From: Prosthecobacter fusiformis
GTDB taxonomy: Bacteria > Verrucomicrobiota > Verrucomicrobiia > Verrucomicrobiales > Verrucomicrobiaceae
Length of the DNA stretch: 64,000 bases
Direction: 5' to 3'
Assembly (NCBI RefSeq): GCF_004364345.1
Contig: NZ_SOCA01000001.1
Coordinates: 124,001 to 188,000, forward strand
A program made the translations under genes and the position numbers. Positions within the stretch are counted from its first letter, which is position 1. Each line of letters opens with the position of its first letter. The notes beneath the pieces were generated by a model. That model worked only from the letters and a program-made list of their open reading frames with translations, made no database searches and was not told the DNA's origin. Positions 27,601 through 34,334 of the stretch are shown here, piece by piece.

Positions 27601-28252
27601 CCCGCGGAATAGGCATAAATCGCCCCCAAAAAGTCTGTCGCATTAGAGGGTAGCTTTCCGCGAAAGTCATGACTTCCACTGGATTGGCCCCGAGCCAGTT
27701 GAGAAACTGCTCATGTGCCAAGTCCAAGGCCTCTTCATTGCCTGTCATCTGGCGGACATGCTTCTGAGCCACGCGCAAAAACGACGCCATAGAAGCAATT
27801 GCTGATCCCCTGTGGGGGGTGCCACAGAAAATGATGCCCTTGATATTTTTGACAAGCTGGCTGTGTTTTGTGTCGGATGGGAGGGAGCCTCGCACCGCCA
27901 AGTCTTTGATTATAAGCCCTCCCATGCTGTGGCAAATAAAAATTATGGGACGTTCCCCAAGCTTGCTCAAGCCAAACTGGCTGACCAAATTGCGTGAGCG
28001 TTTTTCGATCAACATTCCAGGCTTGCCAACCACTGTAATTCCGGCTGAGTAACCCACGGACCAGATGCCACAGTCAGGCAATTCGGGACCTAGTTGTTCT
28101 GGCCAGAAAAAGTAATCAGAACTGCCCTTTTCCCCATAGGTCCAGGTGCTGTGGGAGGCACCATGCAGTCCATGGACGAACACGACGTCTGCAACACGGT
28201 CTGGATTCTCTGTATTGGCGATTGCATGCACGCCCTCTTCATCCCATTTCAT
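21659..28252 (-). CDS. 2197-aa hydrolase-TPR-PIN protein, candidate defence/conflict effector
   Basis: A giant single-gene cargo. Residues 20-260 are an alpha/beta hydrolase of the PGAP1/DUF676/SesB type: oxyanion VHGLHG (26-31), nucleophile S109 in ICHSMGG, GTPHRGS (144-150) and H240 in DADHLSL. Residues about 300-990 are helical TPR-like repeats. Near residue 1020 a PIN-like start appears (LHLDITSLLVAHRLGMLDVL), and about 1195-1350 holds a second PIN-like segment (IILDTEIARSLMNVGALD, GALIVSEDRW, LLDVLYWLHKVHRLS). The remaining 850 residues are helical and unassigned. There is no visible NTPase motif. SesB-TPR and TPR-GreAB-C-PIN conflict proteins have similar parts. The gene is convergent with the coupling ATPase (7-base gap) and stands between it and the serine recombinase, as cargo would. 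Confidence 0.75.
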   Translation of the reverse strand: MKWDEEGVHAIANTENPDRVADVVFVHGLHGASHSTWTYGEKGSSDYFFWPEQLGPELPDCGIWSVGYSAGITVVGKPGMLIEKRSRNLVSQFGLSKLGERPIIFICHSMGGLIIKDLAVRGSLPSDTKHSQLVKNIKGIIFCGTPHRGSAIASMASFLRVAQKHVRQMTGNEEALDLAHEQFLNWLGANPVEVMTFAESYPLMRQTFWGRFMPIPRVLIVPRASANPNVGRIHDIDADHLSLVKPKGKDLIFGLSLEWLGMAVASIKKEASQTHEGGLDSSPVSAPQSLRHSEASALFIDLGNEKEERLKVIQKKLSEGHFAAAEKDVRTLMANASVWSVLQHSTRAKAYRALIHAVINRQAKTAGAKTLLSQAKAECPNERFVTSEALIAITEGNEKAMLESYPSPVTEQEWRWKLLLLVNDEQYEEAIRIALDPAAPFPCSTTVHSCLTWAYLKLKNLDKAHQSNQLALESEPHSLGNLEAKALIEYASAISPHASAWLASAYPIPLAVECVYTTAEAVRHFEKAAELFEDFATRMDVGSEQQLRYLLWSLACWCNLARINPSLGSAPVEKCLAIFHQIQTLQPGSSLSIHWALLAELPVDLVQIENTCHAILANGEIESVEILRQLYQHQGKEAEAAELMDRFKEAFSIGQSSKGWRFSRIQLAGALQQTETVRTILSEAEDEEERIQLLAFSLRLPALRGDCKEECLKAYVDLWTHSGKVTDLFSACEMHVRLDSPEFVVEHVDRLLREFPGKRTLEMVLTALNEAGKWEQSLRILNEYRSLVNDENSDVFLQIESEACFQKGDFQTALSLIKQIIQKHPNQQNILLWFNKSKEAGDHLHMIEAAQRVLQTGECPAQNLLHMADHLTAVHIQLARQLFRAAVATPQIHLPHTAAYTFILANKLNLADELAPEVMQSALSPAGPMKRFTMDEVSELMREKQSVRAEQEEHYRLGRVHVHAYADVTGHPLSAIVHDACPPANGDYFAAPTRLWSARLRHGRRYHFSEPPPSSPWKLHLDITSLLVAHRLGMLDVLEKSEAQLSISPKIPGLLLEEMKQLADRQPSREREVDQLLVLIDAGRIRVTSQSQSEIPGLEAWASGMTQNWKSAFSAAVEGGGVLIDFWPLDWDFEPGKPLDVPEKLLQHVGGPSGLVQGMIDAGWIEEEELRPKIHSHNSFHPASPSVRLEHLSTIILDTEIARSLMNVGALDSLITRCKVWITYEEEQRCREAQRQAKYQNEVLAGIDSLQKHLQGELGRRYQTGPVSSHAVRHERESLLFNSVLDLLAVTSGALIVSEDRWMTGFLFAGEAPIVGLLDVLYWLHKVHRLSASEFFGCLHRMRLGNARFIPLCKEELLFRLKGATNLHTKELRETPELEVIRRYYAACFLDAKSMQFSKAGDVDSTEIGFLTQILISAASVFADLWTHEDDKDIRDNKAQWLLHALVTDVGTLAMKQLHPQAEPERYRDRTLSDLFCFFCLQIWEQQRSDLDMLTERTSGFAKWLIKSLRLRAREYHHFCEAIKSMVNQIHTEHPEAGAGQGMIPFATSIILGLMNVGHGHVSLSQEEREQFGIDQVMLLGGFHFERRSVWDAIERAMSGGAVTVVSQCGQREYQVSWAPNPQGLPDVSFSSGADGPLHYRSGDAALASPEMPTRISFLQARRSDIDLSQEKAQTLFPSIAALASPSDRIDQYDLLQEESTTLQFRRFLNRPPEATIRISHIEKEARPLGCASLLRHAGLEPGMCLQRPLFELMTEAAPQLMEDYEMADAFARQGSLPVRLPEIWAVRIFSLSATELDAFVRSFEAPVSNPFLRLQLACLLLRPDSPAQERGKALLDSLIGDVAKESWSYFNAVLRWSWRCLAARNEDFAPEEMWLCAWVHAGILQFWLPRPPQSPEVIAAFNRLELVPASLFENREVIPDVVHPLHFSAKWLLLHALPQLISLDRLSAPTADSLTELYRTLLFTSKDAPTPETSMPVLRADWTNRLGTFLASASVELLKDWVTVEQQIWINQKTVLGKLQRHCEHVELSNSAESWKFLSLALNLQPAPEALSSAFHIQMEAFDVSKLRLSEEHKAEELWGISYFITKQRSWYRTADEIYWMKLLNEFFDRLEKEGDPNFEAHAVDLAFSMEFAYGDTPSECAARFADTVIQMVRKRPAIATKTWEALSQIVMAQNPENQHHLWPMLAEVRALGGRP

Positions 28253-29257
28253 ATAATGCGATCAATCAGCTCTCAAAGGCTCGCAATTGCAACAAGGTCT
28301 TTTTAGGTAATTTATGATACCCCTATAGTTCCTATCATATGCGCACATTGTATTCAGGCAATCTCGGCGATCACGAAATCCACGTCCCCAGAAATCCTCT
28401 TTCTTCCTGCCGCAAATTTCTGACTGTAAATTTCCCACGCATTCCATGCCGTTGCCTGCGACCGACTTCACCAATGAGTGCTGCCGTTTCCTCTGAGACC
28501 TTCCGGCATCCCGGTAGGCATTACTTCAAAACGCTGGCAAGACTCGGATCGTATCACAATTGATGAAAGAAAGCGGATGCGTAGCTGGAAAAACTCGTGG
28601 CGGAAAAGGTGGAGGTGCATTGCAAGTACCGTTCGGTTCGAGTGGACTGTCCACTGGAGGGGGCTGGCAGTTGCCCAGGTGCTTCCTGCACACTCGGACC
28701 TCACAATCCTGCCAAAATCCTCCCTCTGTCTGTGGCCTCCCCAAACTTCTACTTCCACAACGTCCCGCCAACACATTCGGCCTGCATAGCCAGCTTCGCG
28801 AGAAGCTGACCTAGATGCTGAGGCGAGGGCTGTCCGGGTTGTGAGACTTTGCTGTGGGGGCAAGGTGAGCACGCAAGCCCTTCCGGGCCACATTCGCCAT
28901 TTACCACCTTGCCCTGCTTGGGCCCATAGCCTTCCCTCACAAATACAAAATAGCCCCACACCCACCGTAGGAAGGGTAGCCATTCTGGGAAAGGAATGAT
29001 GCTGTTCGATAACAGACTACAGCCAGGACTGACGTGAACGAACACTGTCAGCGATGCGTGCCCAAGCTACAGTCATTTTCTCCCCAAACCCCTACAAACC
29101 CTCTGCTGAAGTTGGCAAATATATGAAAGACCGGGTCATGTTTGTTCACCCACATTCTAATAGGTATCGCCAAAAGCACCATGGTTCATCTCATTCCTCG
29201 CCAAAAAACTTAATAGACTGTTGATTCAGCCATAGCTCTCCATCATATTCAAGGCAT
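28253..29257. other. 1-kb gap between the giant gene and the serine recombinase
   Basis: No gene with a recognisable domain in either strand; frames such as 28468-28983 (minus) and 28478-28789 (plus) look like chance. Promoters of the two divergent genes must lie here. One clear hairpin, CAGCTTC-GCGA-GAAGCTG at 28791-28808, has a GNRA-type loop but no T-run, so it is not an intrinsic terminator. Confidence 0.5.
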
Positions 29258-30826
29258 ATGAATGCTTTGCCCAAAAGCCATTTGCCAGCGAAGAGAGTAG
29301 GCGTCTGGATCCGAGTTTCCACTGAGGACCAGGCCCAGGGAGACAGCCCCGAGCATCACCGCATCCGCGCTGAGCATTACTGCCAGGCGATGGGCTGGCA
29401 GATCGTCGAGACGTATGACCTTGCGGGAGTAAGCGGCAAGGAGGTGCTGGGCCATCCTGAAGCGAAGCGGATGCTTGCCGACGTCAAGCGCGGGCACGTC
29501 AAGTCGGTGGTGTTTACCAAGCTCGCCCGCCTGACTCGCAACGCCAAGGAACTCATGGAGCTTTCCGAATACTTCCGGCAGAACGACGCCGACTTGGTAT
29601 CGCTCCAGGAGAACATCGACACGAGCACCCCATCAGGCCGACTCTTCTACAATATCGTGTCGGTGATGGCACAATGGGAGCGCGAGGAAATCGCGGATAG
29701 GGTCCGCAGCTCCATTCCGATCCGGGCGAAGCTCGGCAAGCCCATCAACGGCAAGGCACCCTACGGCTACGAATGGAAGGACAAGCAGCTTGTCGTCCAA
29801 CCGGATGAAGCCCCAATCCGAAAGCTCATCCACGAGCTTTTCCTGGAGCACAAGAGGCTCAAGACCGTGGCCAGGATACTGAACGAGCGCGGATACCGTT
29901 CCCGCAACGGCAAGGAATGGTCCGACATGACGATCCGCTTCCAGATCCTCGACCCTACTGCCAAGGGAGTCTATCGCCGCAACTACACGCGAAACAATGG
30001 CAAGGGAAAGCCCTGGACGATCAAGCCCGAGGCCGAGCATATCTTCAATGCTGCTCCCCCAATCATCTCGGAAGAGCTATGGGATGGCTGCCATGCCCTT
30101 CTTGAAGGCAGGCGCATCACACGGAAAGCCCCCATGAAGAAGCCGGCCCACCTCTTTGCAGGATTCGTCCACTGCGGATGCGAAGGGCCGATGTATGTGC
30201 CTAGCAATTCGCCGAAATACACCTGTAAGAGCTGCCGCAACAAGATCCCCTGCTCCGACCTTGAGGATATCTTTCTTGATGAGGTGACCGGTTTCCTCGT
30301 GAATCCCGACCACATCCGGACCTATCTCTCCAAGGCAAGTGAGGCGGTAACTGAGAAGGAGCGCCTGCTCGAGGCCCACAAGAAGGAGATCGCGAAGCTC
30401 CGCGCCGACGCGGATAAGCTGGTCGATCTCTATACCGCTGGTGGATTCACCATCGAGCAATTCAAAGAGCGGCATGAGCCCATCGACGAGCGCAAGCGGC
30501 AGCTGAATGGAGAGCTCCCCCGCCTCGAAGCCCAGATCGATCTGCTGAAGATGGAGAGCGTCACGAGTGACGACATGATGAGGGAAGCTTCGGACATCGG
30601 AACCCGTTGGAAAGACATGAACGGTGACGAGAAGCGGCGGATCGTCGAGCTGATGCTGACCAGCATCGAGATCGGGAAGGGCGAGATGAAAATCAACCTC
30701 GTCCAGCTCCCTTCTTACCAAGAGACTGCAAATTGGCAAGACATGGCAAAAAGTACATGGGCACCGAGCGCACCACCTTTGTCATTGACCCTGAGGGCAA
30801 GATTAAAGCCGTCTTTCCAAAGGTGA
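29258..30826 (+). CDS. Large serine recombinase (site-specific integrase)
   Basis: A 522-residue serine integrase. The catalytic domain (15-160) has S21 in WIRVSTEDQAQG, the ARLTRNAKE arginine stretch and the family LFYNIVSVMAQWERE segment. A recombinase domain follows (GKAPYGYEWKDK..., about 165-260), then a zinc-ribbon region (HCGCEGPM, TCKSCRNKI) and a coiled coil (about 355-430). It integrates DNA between attP and attB. The last ~25 residues are read from the host bcp gene in another frame, so the present stop codon is supplied by the chromosome; the native C-terminus in the circular element would differ. ATG at 29258. Confidence 0.93.
   Translation: MNALPKSHLPAKRVGVWIRVSTEDQAQGDSPEHHRIRAEHYCQAMGWQIVETYDLAGVSGKEVLGHPEAKRMLADVKRGHVKSVVFTKLARLTRNAKELMELSEYFRQNDADLVSLQENIDTSTPSGRLFYNIVSVMAQWEREEIADRVRSSIPIRAKLGKPINGKAPYGYEWKDKQLVVQPDEAPIRKLIHELFLEHKRLKTVARILNERGYRSRNGKEWSDMTIRFQILDPTAKGVYRRNYTRNNGKGKPWTIKPEAEHIFNAAPPIISEELWDGCHALLEGRRITRKAPMKKPAHLFAGFVHCGCEGPMYVPSNSPKYTCKSCRNKIPCSDLEDIFLDEVTGFLVNPDHIRTYLSKASEAVTEKERLLEAHKKEIAKLRADADKLVDLYTAGGFTIEQFKERHEPIDERKRQLNGELPRLEAQIDLLKMESVTSDDMMREASDIGTRWKDMNGDEKRRIVELMLTSIEIGKGEMKINLVQLPSYQETANWQDMAKSTWAPSAPPLSLTLRARLKPSFQR
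30740..30762. other. Probable right attachment site (attR) inside bcp
   Basis: The recombinase ORF meets the bcp remnant here. The recognisable bcp sequence starts with GKKYMG at 30745, so the crossover lies at or just before it. The sequence ACATGGCAAAAAGTACATGG contains the junction. The left attachment site is not in the window. Confidence 0.6.
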
Positions 30827-30870
30827 AACCCGAGGAGCATCTGCCTCAAATTTTGGCTGTGCTTGAATAG
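30745..30870 (+). pseudogene. bcp: 3' remnant of bcp (thiol peroxidase), cut by the element
   Basis: The frame encodes 41 residues (GKKYMGTERTTFVIDPEGKI and the following 21) that match the C-terminus of Bcp/PrxQ peroxiredoxins, ending in a natural stop at 30868-30870. The active-site Cys and the rest of the thioredoxin fold are missing and appear nowhere in the window. It overlaps the recombinase ORF in another frame. The remnant shows that the element used bcp as its chromosomal target. Confidence 0.85.
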
Positions 30871-30950
30871 GCTTTAAAACCTCTTGAGGGACATGCCTGC
30901 TGGCATCAAGGCCATTGCTGTTTATCGTGCCTCAGTATCCCGTTAAACTC

Positions 30951-32693
30951 ATGAACCACCTTGATTTAATTCTCACTCTGACCGGCGGTCTCGCGGTCGC
31001 CTTGGCACTAGGTTTATTGACCCGGAAGATTGGCCTCTCACCCATCGTCGGTTACTTGCTGGCCGGTATCGTTGTCAGCCCGAACACTCCAGGCTTTGTG
31101 GCGCATAAAGACCTGGCCAAGGAGATGGCAGAGATCGGGGTCATCTTGCTAATGTTCGGTGTCGGTCTTCACTTTCATTTCAAGGAACTGCTGGCCGTGA
31201 AGCGCATCGCCATTCCCGGCGCCATCGTTCAGAGCGCGGTGGCAACGGGCCTCGCCATCGTCATCACCATGGGCTTCGGCTGGACTTGGCAGGAGGGTGC
31301 CGTGTTCGGCATGGCCATCGCTGTAGCCAGTACCGTCGTGCTCACCCGAGTCCTGGTGGATAACAATCATCTGCACACCCCTGTCGGTCACATCGCCATC
31401 GGCTGGCTCGTGGTGGAGGATCTCTTCACCGTCTTTGTCCTCGTGCTGCTGCCTGCCGTCTTCGGTGCACCCGCTGAAGGCGCAGAAGCCGCCGCCAGTG
31501 GCGGGCTCATCTGGGCGATGCTCTGGACCACGGTCAAAATTTGCGCCCTGGTCGCCTTCACCTTCATTGTCGGTGGTTGGGCCATTCCACGTCTGCTGGC
31601 CTACATCGCCCGCACAGGCTCACGCGAGCTCTTCACTCTCGCCGTTCTGGTCATCGCACTCGGCATCGCCGTGGGTGCAGCCAAGCTCTTCGGCGTCTCC
31701 ATGGAGCTCGGCGCCTTCCTCGCCGGCATGGTCGTCGCCCGTTCGGAATTCAGCACCCGCGCCGCCACGGACGCCCTGCCGATGAAAGACGCCTTCGCCG
31801 TTCTGTTCTTCGTCTCCGTGGGCATGCTGTTTGATTTCAAAGCCATGCTGGATGCCCCCGGCCTAGTCCTGGCCACCATTGGCATTGTCATCATTGGCAA
31901 GCCCCTCGCTGCCATCGCCATCACCCTGCTGCTGCGCTATCCGCTTCGCACCGCTCTTTATGTGGGTGCAGTCCTGGCCCAGATCGGTGAATTCTCCTTC
32001 ATCGTCGGCACCTTGGGTCGAAATCTGGGCGTGTTGTCAGATTCCGCCTTCAATGCCCTCGTCGCCACAGCCATCGTCTCCATCACACTCACGCCCCTGC
32101 TGTATCGCGGCGTCGCTCCCCTGGAGAGCCGACTGCTCCGCATCCCTTGGCTGGCCAAAATCCTCGCCCGTAACACCGAGCGAAAAGGCGATCCCTCCGA
32201 ATACACCCAGGAACAGCATCACGCCATCATCATCGGCTATGGCCCCGTTGGCCAAACCGTCGTGCGCTTGCTCAAAGACAACGACATCGTCCCCGTCGTC
32301 CTGGAGATGAATGTGGATACCGTGCAGAAACTGAAGGCCGAAGGCATCACCGCCATCTATGGCGATGCCACGCACCCCGAAACCCTAAAACAGGCAGGCA
32401 TCGATAAAGCCCGCGCGCTCATCCTCAGCTCCTCAGGCCTGGAGGGAAAGGATCTCATCAACGAGGCCCGCCGCATCAATCCAAAGATCCAGATCATCGC
32501 CCGCACCTCCTACCTGCGTGAAGCCCACCAGCTCACCAGTGCCGGAGCCGACAGCGTCTTCTCCGGTGAAGGCGAAGTCGCCCTCTCCATGACCGAATAC
32601 ATGCTGGAAAAACTCGGCGCCACCCGCGAACAAATCGACCGCGAAAGCCTCCGCATCCGCGAAGAATTCTTCACCACTCCCCGGGTGAAATGA
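30951..32693 (+). CDS. ybaL: YbaL-type monovalent cation:proton antiporter (CPA2) with TrkA-N domain
   Basis: A 580-residue inner-membrane antiporter. The N-terminal ~400 residues hold about 12 hydrophobic segments of the CPA2 fold, with the YbaL-like signature SPIVGYLLAGIVVSPNTPGF, LLMFGVGLHFHFKELLAVK and VVEDL. Residues about 420-560 form a Rossmann RCK/TrkA-N domain (IIIGYGPVGQTVVRLL, IYGDATHPETLKQAGI) that would sense nucleotide or redox state. Role: K+/H+ exchange, likely for pH or electrophile stress. The ATG at 30951 starts at the conserved N-terminus. It lies 80 bases after the bcp remnant and is probably original chromosomal neighbour DNA. Confidence 0.92.
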   Translation: MNHLDLILTLTGGLAVALALGLLTRKIGLSPIVGYLLAGIVVSPNTPGFVAHKDLAKEMAEIGVILLMFGVGLHFHFKELLAVKRIAIPGAIVQSAVATGLAIVITMGFGWTWQEGAVFGMAIAVASTVVLTRVLVDNNHLHTPVGHIAIGWLVVEDLFTVFVLVLLPAVFGAPAEGAEAAASGGLIWAMLWTTVKICALVAFTFIVGGWAIPRLLAYIARTGSRELFTLAVLVIALGIAVGAAKLFGVSMELGAFLAGMVVARSEFSTRAATDALPMKDAFAVLFFVSVGMLFDFKAMLDAPGLVLATIGIVIIGKPLAAIAITLLLRYPLRTALYVGAVLAQIGEFSFIVGTLGRNLGVLSDSAFNALVATAIVSITLTPLLYRGVAPLESRLLRIPWLAKILARNTERKGDPSEYTQEQHHAIIIGYGPVGQTVVRLLKDNDIVPVVLEMNVDTVQKLKAEGITAIYGDATHPETLKQAGIDKARALILSSSGLEGKDLINEARRINPKIQIIARTSYLREAHQLTSAGADSVFSGEGEVALSMTEYMLEKLGATREQIDRESLRIREEFFTTPRVK

Positions 32694-32744
32694 TATTCAT
32701 CACAACCGTCAAATCATCGCTCTTATTCACGAAGCCCACACACG

Positions 32745-32768
32745 AAAAAGCCCCGCAAACGCGAGGCT
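32745..32768 (-). terminator. Intrinsic terminator after tRNA-Gln
   Basis: On the minus strand AGCCTCGC-GTTT-GCGGGGCT pairs fully (one G-T) and is followed by TTTTTC. It lies 9 bases past the encoded CCA of the tRNA. Confidence 0.85.
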
Positions 32769-32776
32769 TCATGAAG

Positions 32777-32850
32777 TGGCTACCCCTCAAGGACTCGAAC
32801 CTTGAACAACAGAGTCAGAATCTGTTATGTTACCATTACACCAAGGGGTA
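32777..32850 (-). tRNA. tRNA-Gln, anticodon CTG
   Basis: On the minus strand the acceptor pairs TACCCCT with AGGGGTA, the anticodon arm is ACAGA-TTCTGAC-TCTGT (anticodon CTG), and the T arm is CAAGG-TTCGAGT-CCTTG. A CCA end is encoded. All arms pair without mismatch, so it is intact. It is not used as an integration site here. Confidence 0.95.
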
Positions 32851-32945
32851 GTGAATATGGGACGCGCAGTCTGGCACGGATTAGAAGGAGCGCAAGCGCA
32901 GGATGAATCTATTGGCAGAATCATCTCTCCGGCTCAAGATACCCC

Positions 32946-34220
32946 ATGCTGCAGCGCCTTCTTTTGACCCTCCTCCTCCTGGCCATCACCGCCGGGTTCT
33001 TGGATCATAGGCAGAAGGCAGGCAGCTTTCAAAAAGTGGATCAGGCGTTCCTCGATTTCATGGTGGCCAATGCCCGGGAGAACTTTGATAAATCATTGCC
33101 CGATCATGATGGCGTGGTCCTGGTGGAATTGCGGGCCGAAGATCACGCCGAATACGCCTCCTGGCCGCCCCCGCCTTTAGACTGGCAGACACTCGTCCGA
33201 GGACTGCAAGAATACGATCCCGAGGTGTTGGTGATCGCCACACCCCTGAATTGGGGCCGGCCAACGCCCGACTTTGCCCCCGCTTTAGCGGATGCTTTGC
33301 TACCCTTCACCAGTGTGATCCTGGGGGTGGAAGCCCAACTGGCGGACGGCGAAACTTCAGCCCCTGCCTTCCTGGGGGATTTGGACAGCCTGTTGCCGCG
33401 TTTTATCCAGGTGGATGGCGATGCCAGCCGCGTGCCTTCATTAGCCAGCCTCATCACCGCACCGGATGCCGCCGTGCGTGCCTCCAGCGAGATGGGCCTC
33501 CTTTGCCTCCGGCAGGAAAAGGGAACACGGCGGCTGCCCTATGCCGTGAAGGACCAAGATGCATTCATCCCCACCCTGCTCGCTCAAACCCTGGCCCGGC
33601 ATAGCCACAGCCCTTATTCGTCAGGCCATCGCCTGCATCTGGGAGCCGGAGCTGGGGCTTACTTGCAGGAAGGCCGCTATGTGCCTTTGCGACCAAGTGG
33701 CGAATTCATCGTTACACCCCAGGCAACCGTCCCCACCGTGAACGCGCTGCATTTGATGGCCGGCAGCCTGGCCGATGCCGTCAGCGATACCGAAAAAGCC
33801 CTCCTGGCCAAAGCCGACATCCTCGTTCTGGGCATCACCCAGGCAGAGTCGCTAGAAGGTCCCCCTTCCCTTCCCCGTTTATACGCCCAGGCCTTTCATC
33901 ACCTGCTAGGGCTGCCTCGCCTGCAAAAACTGGGCTCATTGGGCCAATGGATCATCCAAATTCTCGCGGTTTTAGCAGCTCTGTGGCTCATCATGAGAGT
34001 GCCACCAGAAAAGGTACTCAAATCCGGTCTATTCCTCTTCTTTCTCGCATTCATCGGCGCTTACCTGTTGTTCCAGGCATCCTTGATCTCATTTTCACCG
34101 GTGCCTCCTTCCGTCATTTTAGTCTTAGGCATGCTGTTAGGCAGATTTTGGCGAAAGAAAGAGACCACAATCAGCCTCTCACCCTCGTCACCTGCATCGC
34201 AGGACACCGTTGCCACGTAA
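32946..34220 (+). CDS. CHASE2-domain membrane protein
   Basis: A 424-residue protein with an N-terminal hydrophobic helix (LLLTLLLLAITAGFLDH), a large extracytoplasmic CHASE2-like sensor domain (about 25-330: FLDFMV, VVLVELRAEDH, DPEVLVIATPLNWG) and two or three C-terminal helices (about 335-405). No kinase or cyclase domain follows, so the protein senses or binds something outside the cytoplasm without an obvious output of its own. It is next to a beta-CASP nuclease-like gene on the same strand, but 114 bases apart. Ligand unknown. Confidence 0.8.
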   Translation: MLQRLLLTLLLLAITAGFLDHRQKAGSFQKVDQAFLDFMVANARENFDKSLPDHDGVVLVELRAEDHAEYASWPPPPLDWQTLVRGLQEYDPEVLVIATPLNWGRPTPDFAPALADALLPFTSVILGVEAQLADGETSAPAFLGDLDSLLPRFIQVDGDASRVPSLASLITAPDAAVRASSEMGLLCLRQEKGTRRLPYAVKDQDAFIPTLLAQTLARHSHSPYSSGHRLHLGAGAGAYLQEGRYVPLRPSGEFIVTPQATVPTVNALHLMAGSLADAVSDTEKALLAKADILVLGITQAESLEGPPSLPRLYAQAFHHLLGLPRLQKLGSLGQWIIQILAVLAALWLIMRVPPEKVLKSGLFLFFLAFIGAYLLFQASLISFSPVPPSVILVLGMLLGRFWRKKETTISLSPSSPASQDTVAT

Positions 34221-34334
34221 TCCATAATTACCCTCAAGGGGTCACGCAAAATGCCGGACACTTTCTCCGAGCTTGCAGTTTCCTGACATGGCCCTAGCTT
34301 GAGGTTTCCCTCTGCTACTTTTTTAAACGAACAC

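Noticed and set aside
28468-28983. 171-codon minus-strand frame in the 1-kb gap
   Set aside because: No domain, atypical amino-acid content, overlaps several other open frames on the other strand.
32777-32850. tRNA-Gln as attachment site of the element
   Set aside because: The tRNA is intact with no duplicated 3' end nearby, and the bcp remnant at 30745 gives a better junction 2 kb away.
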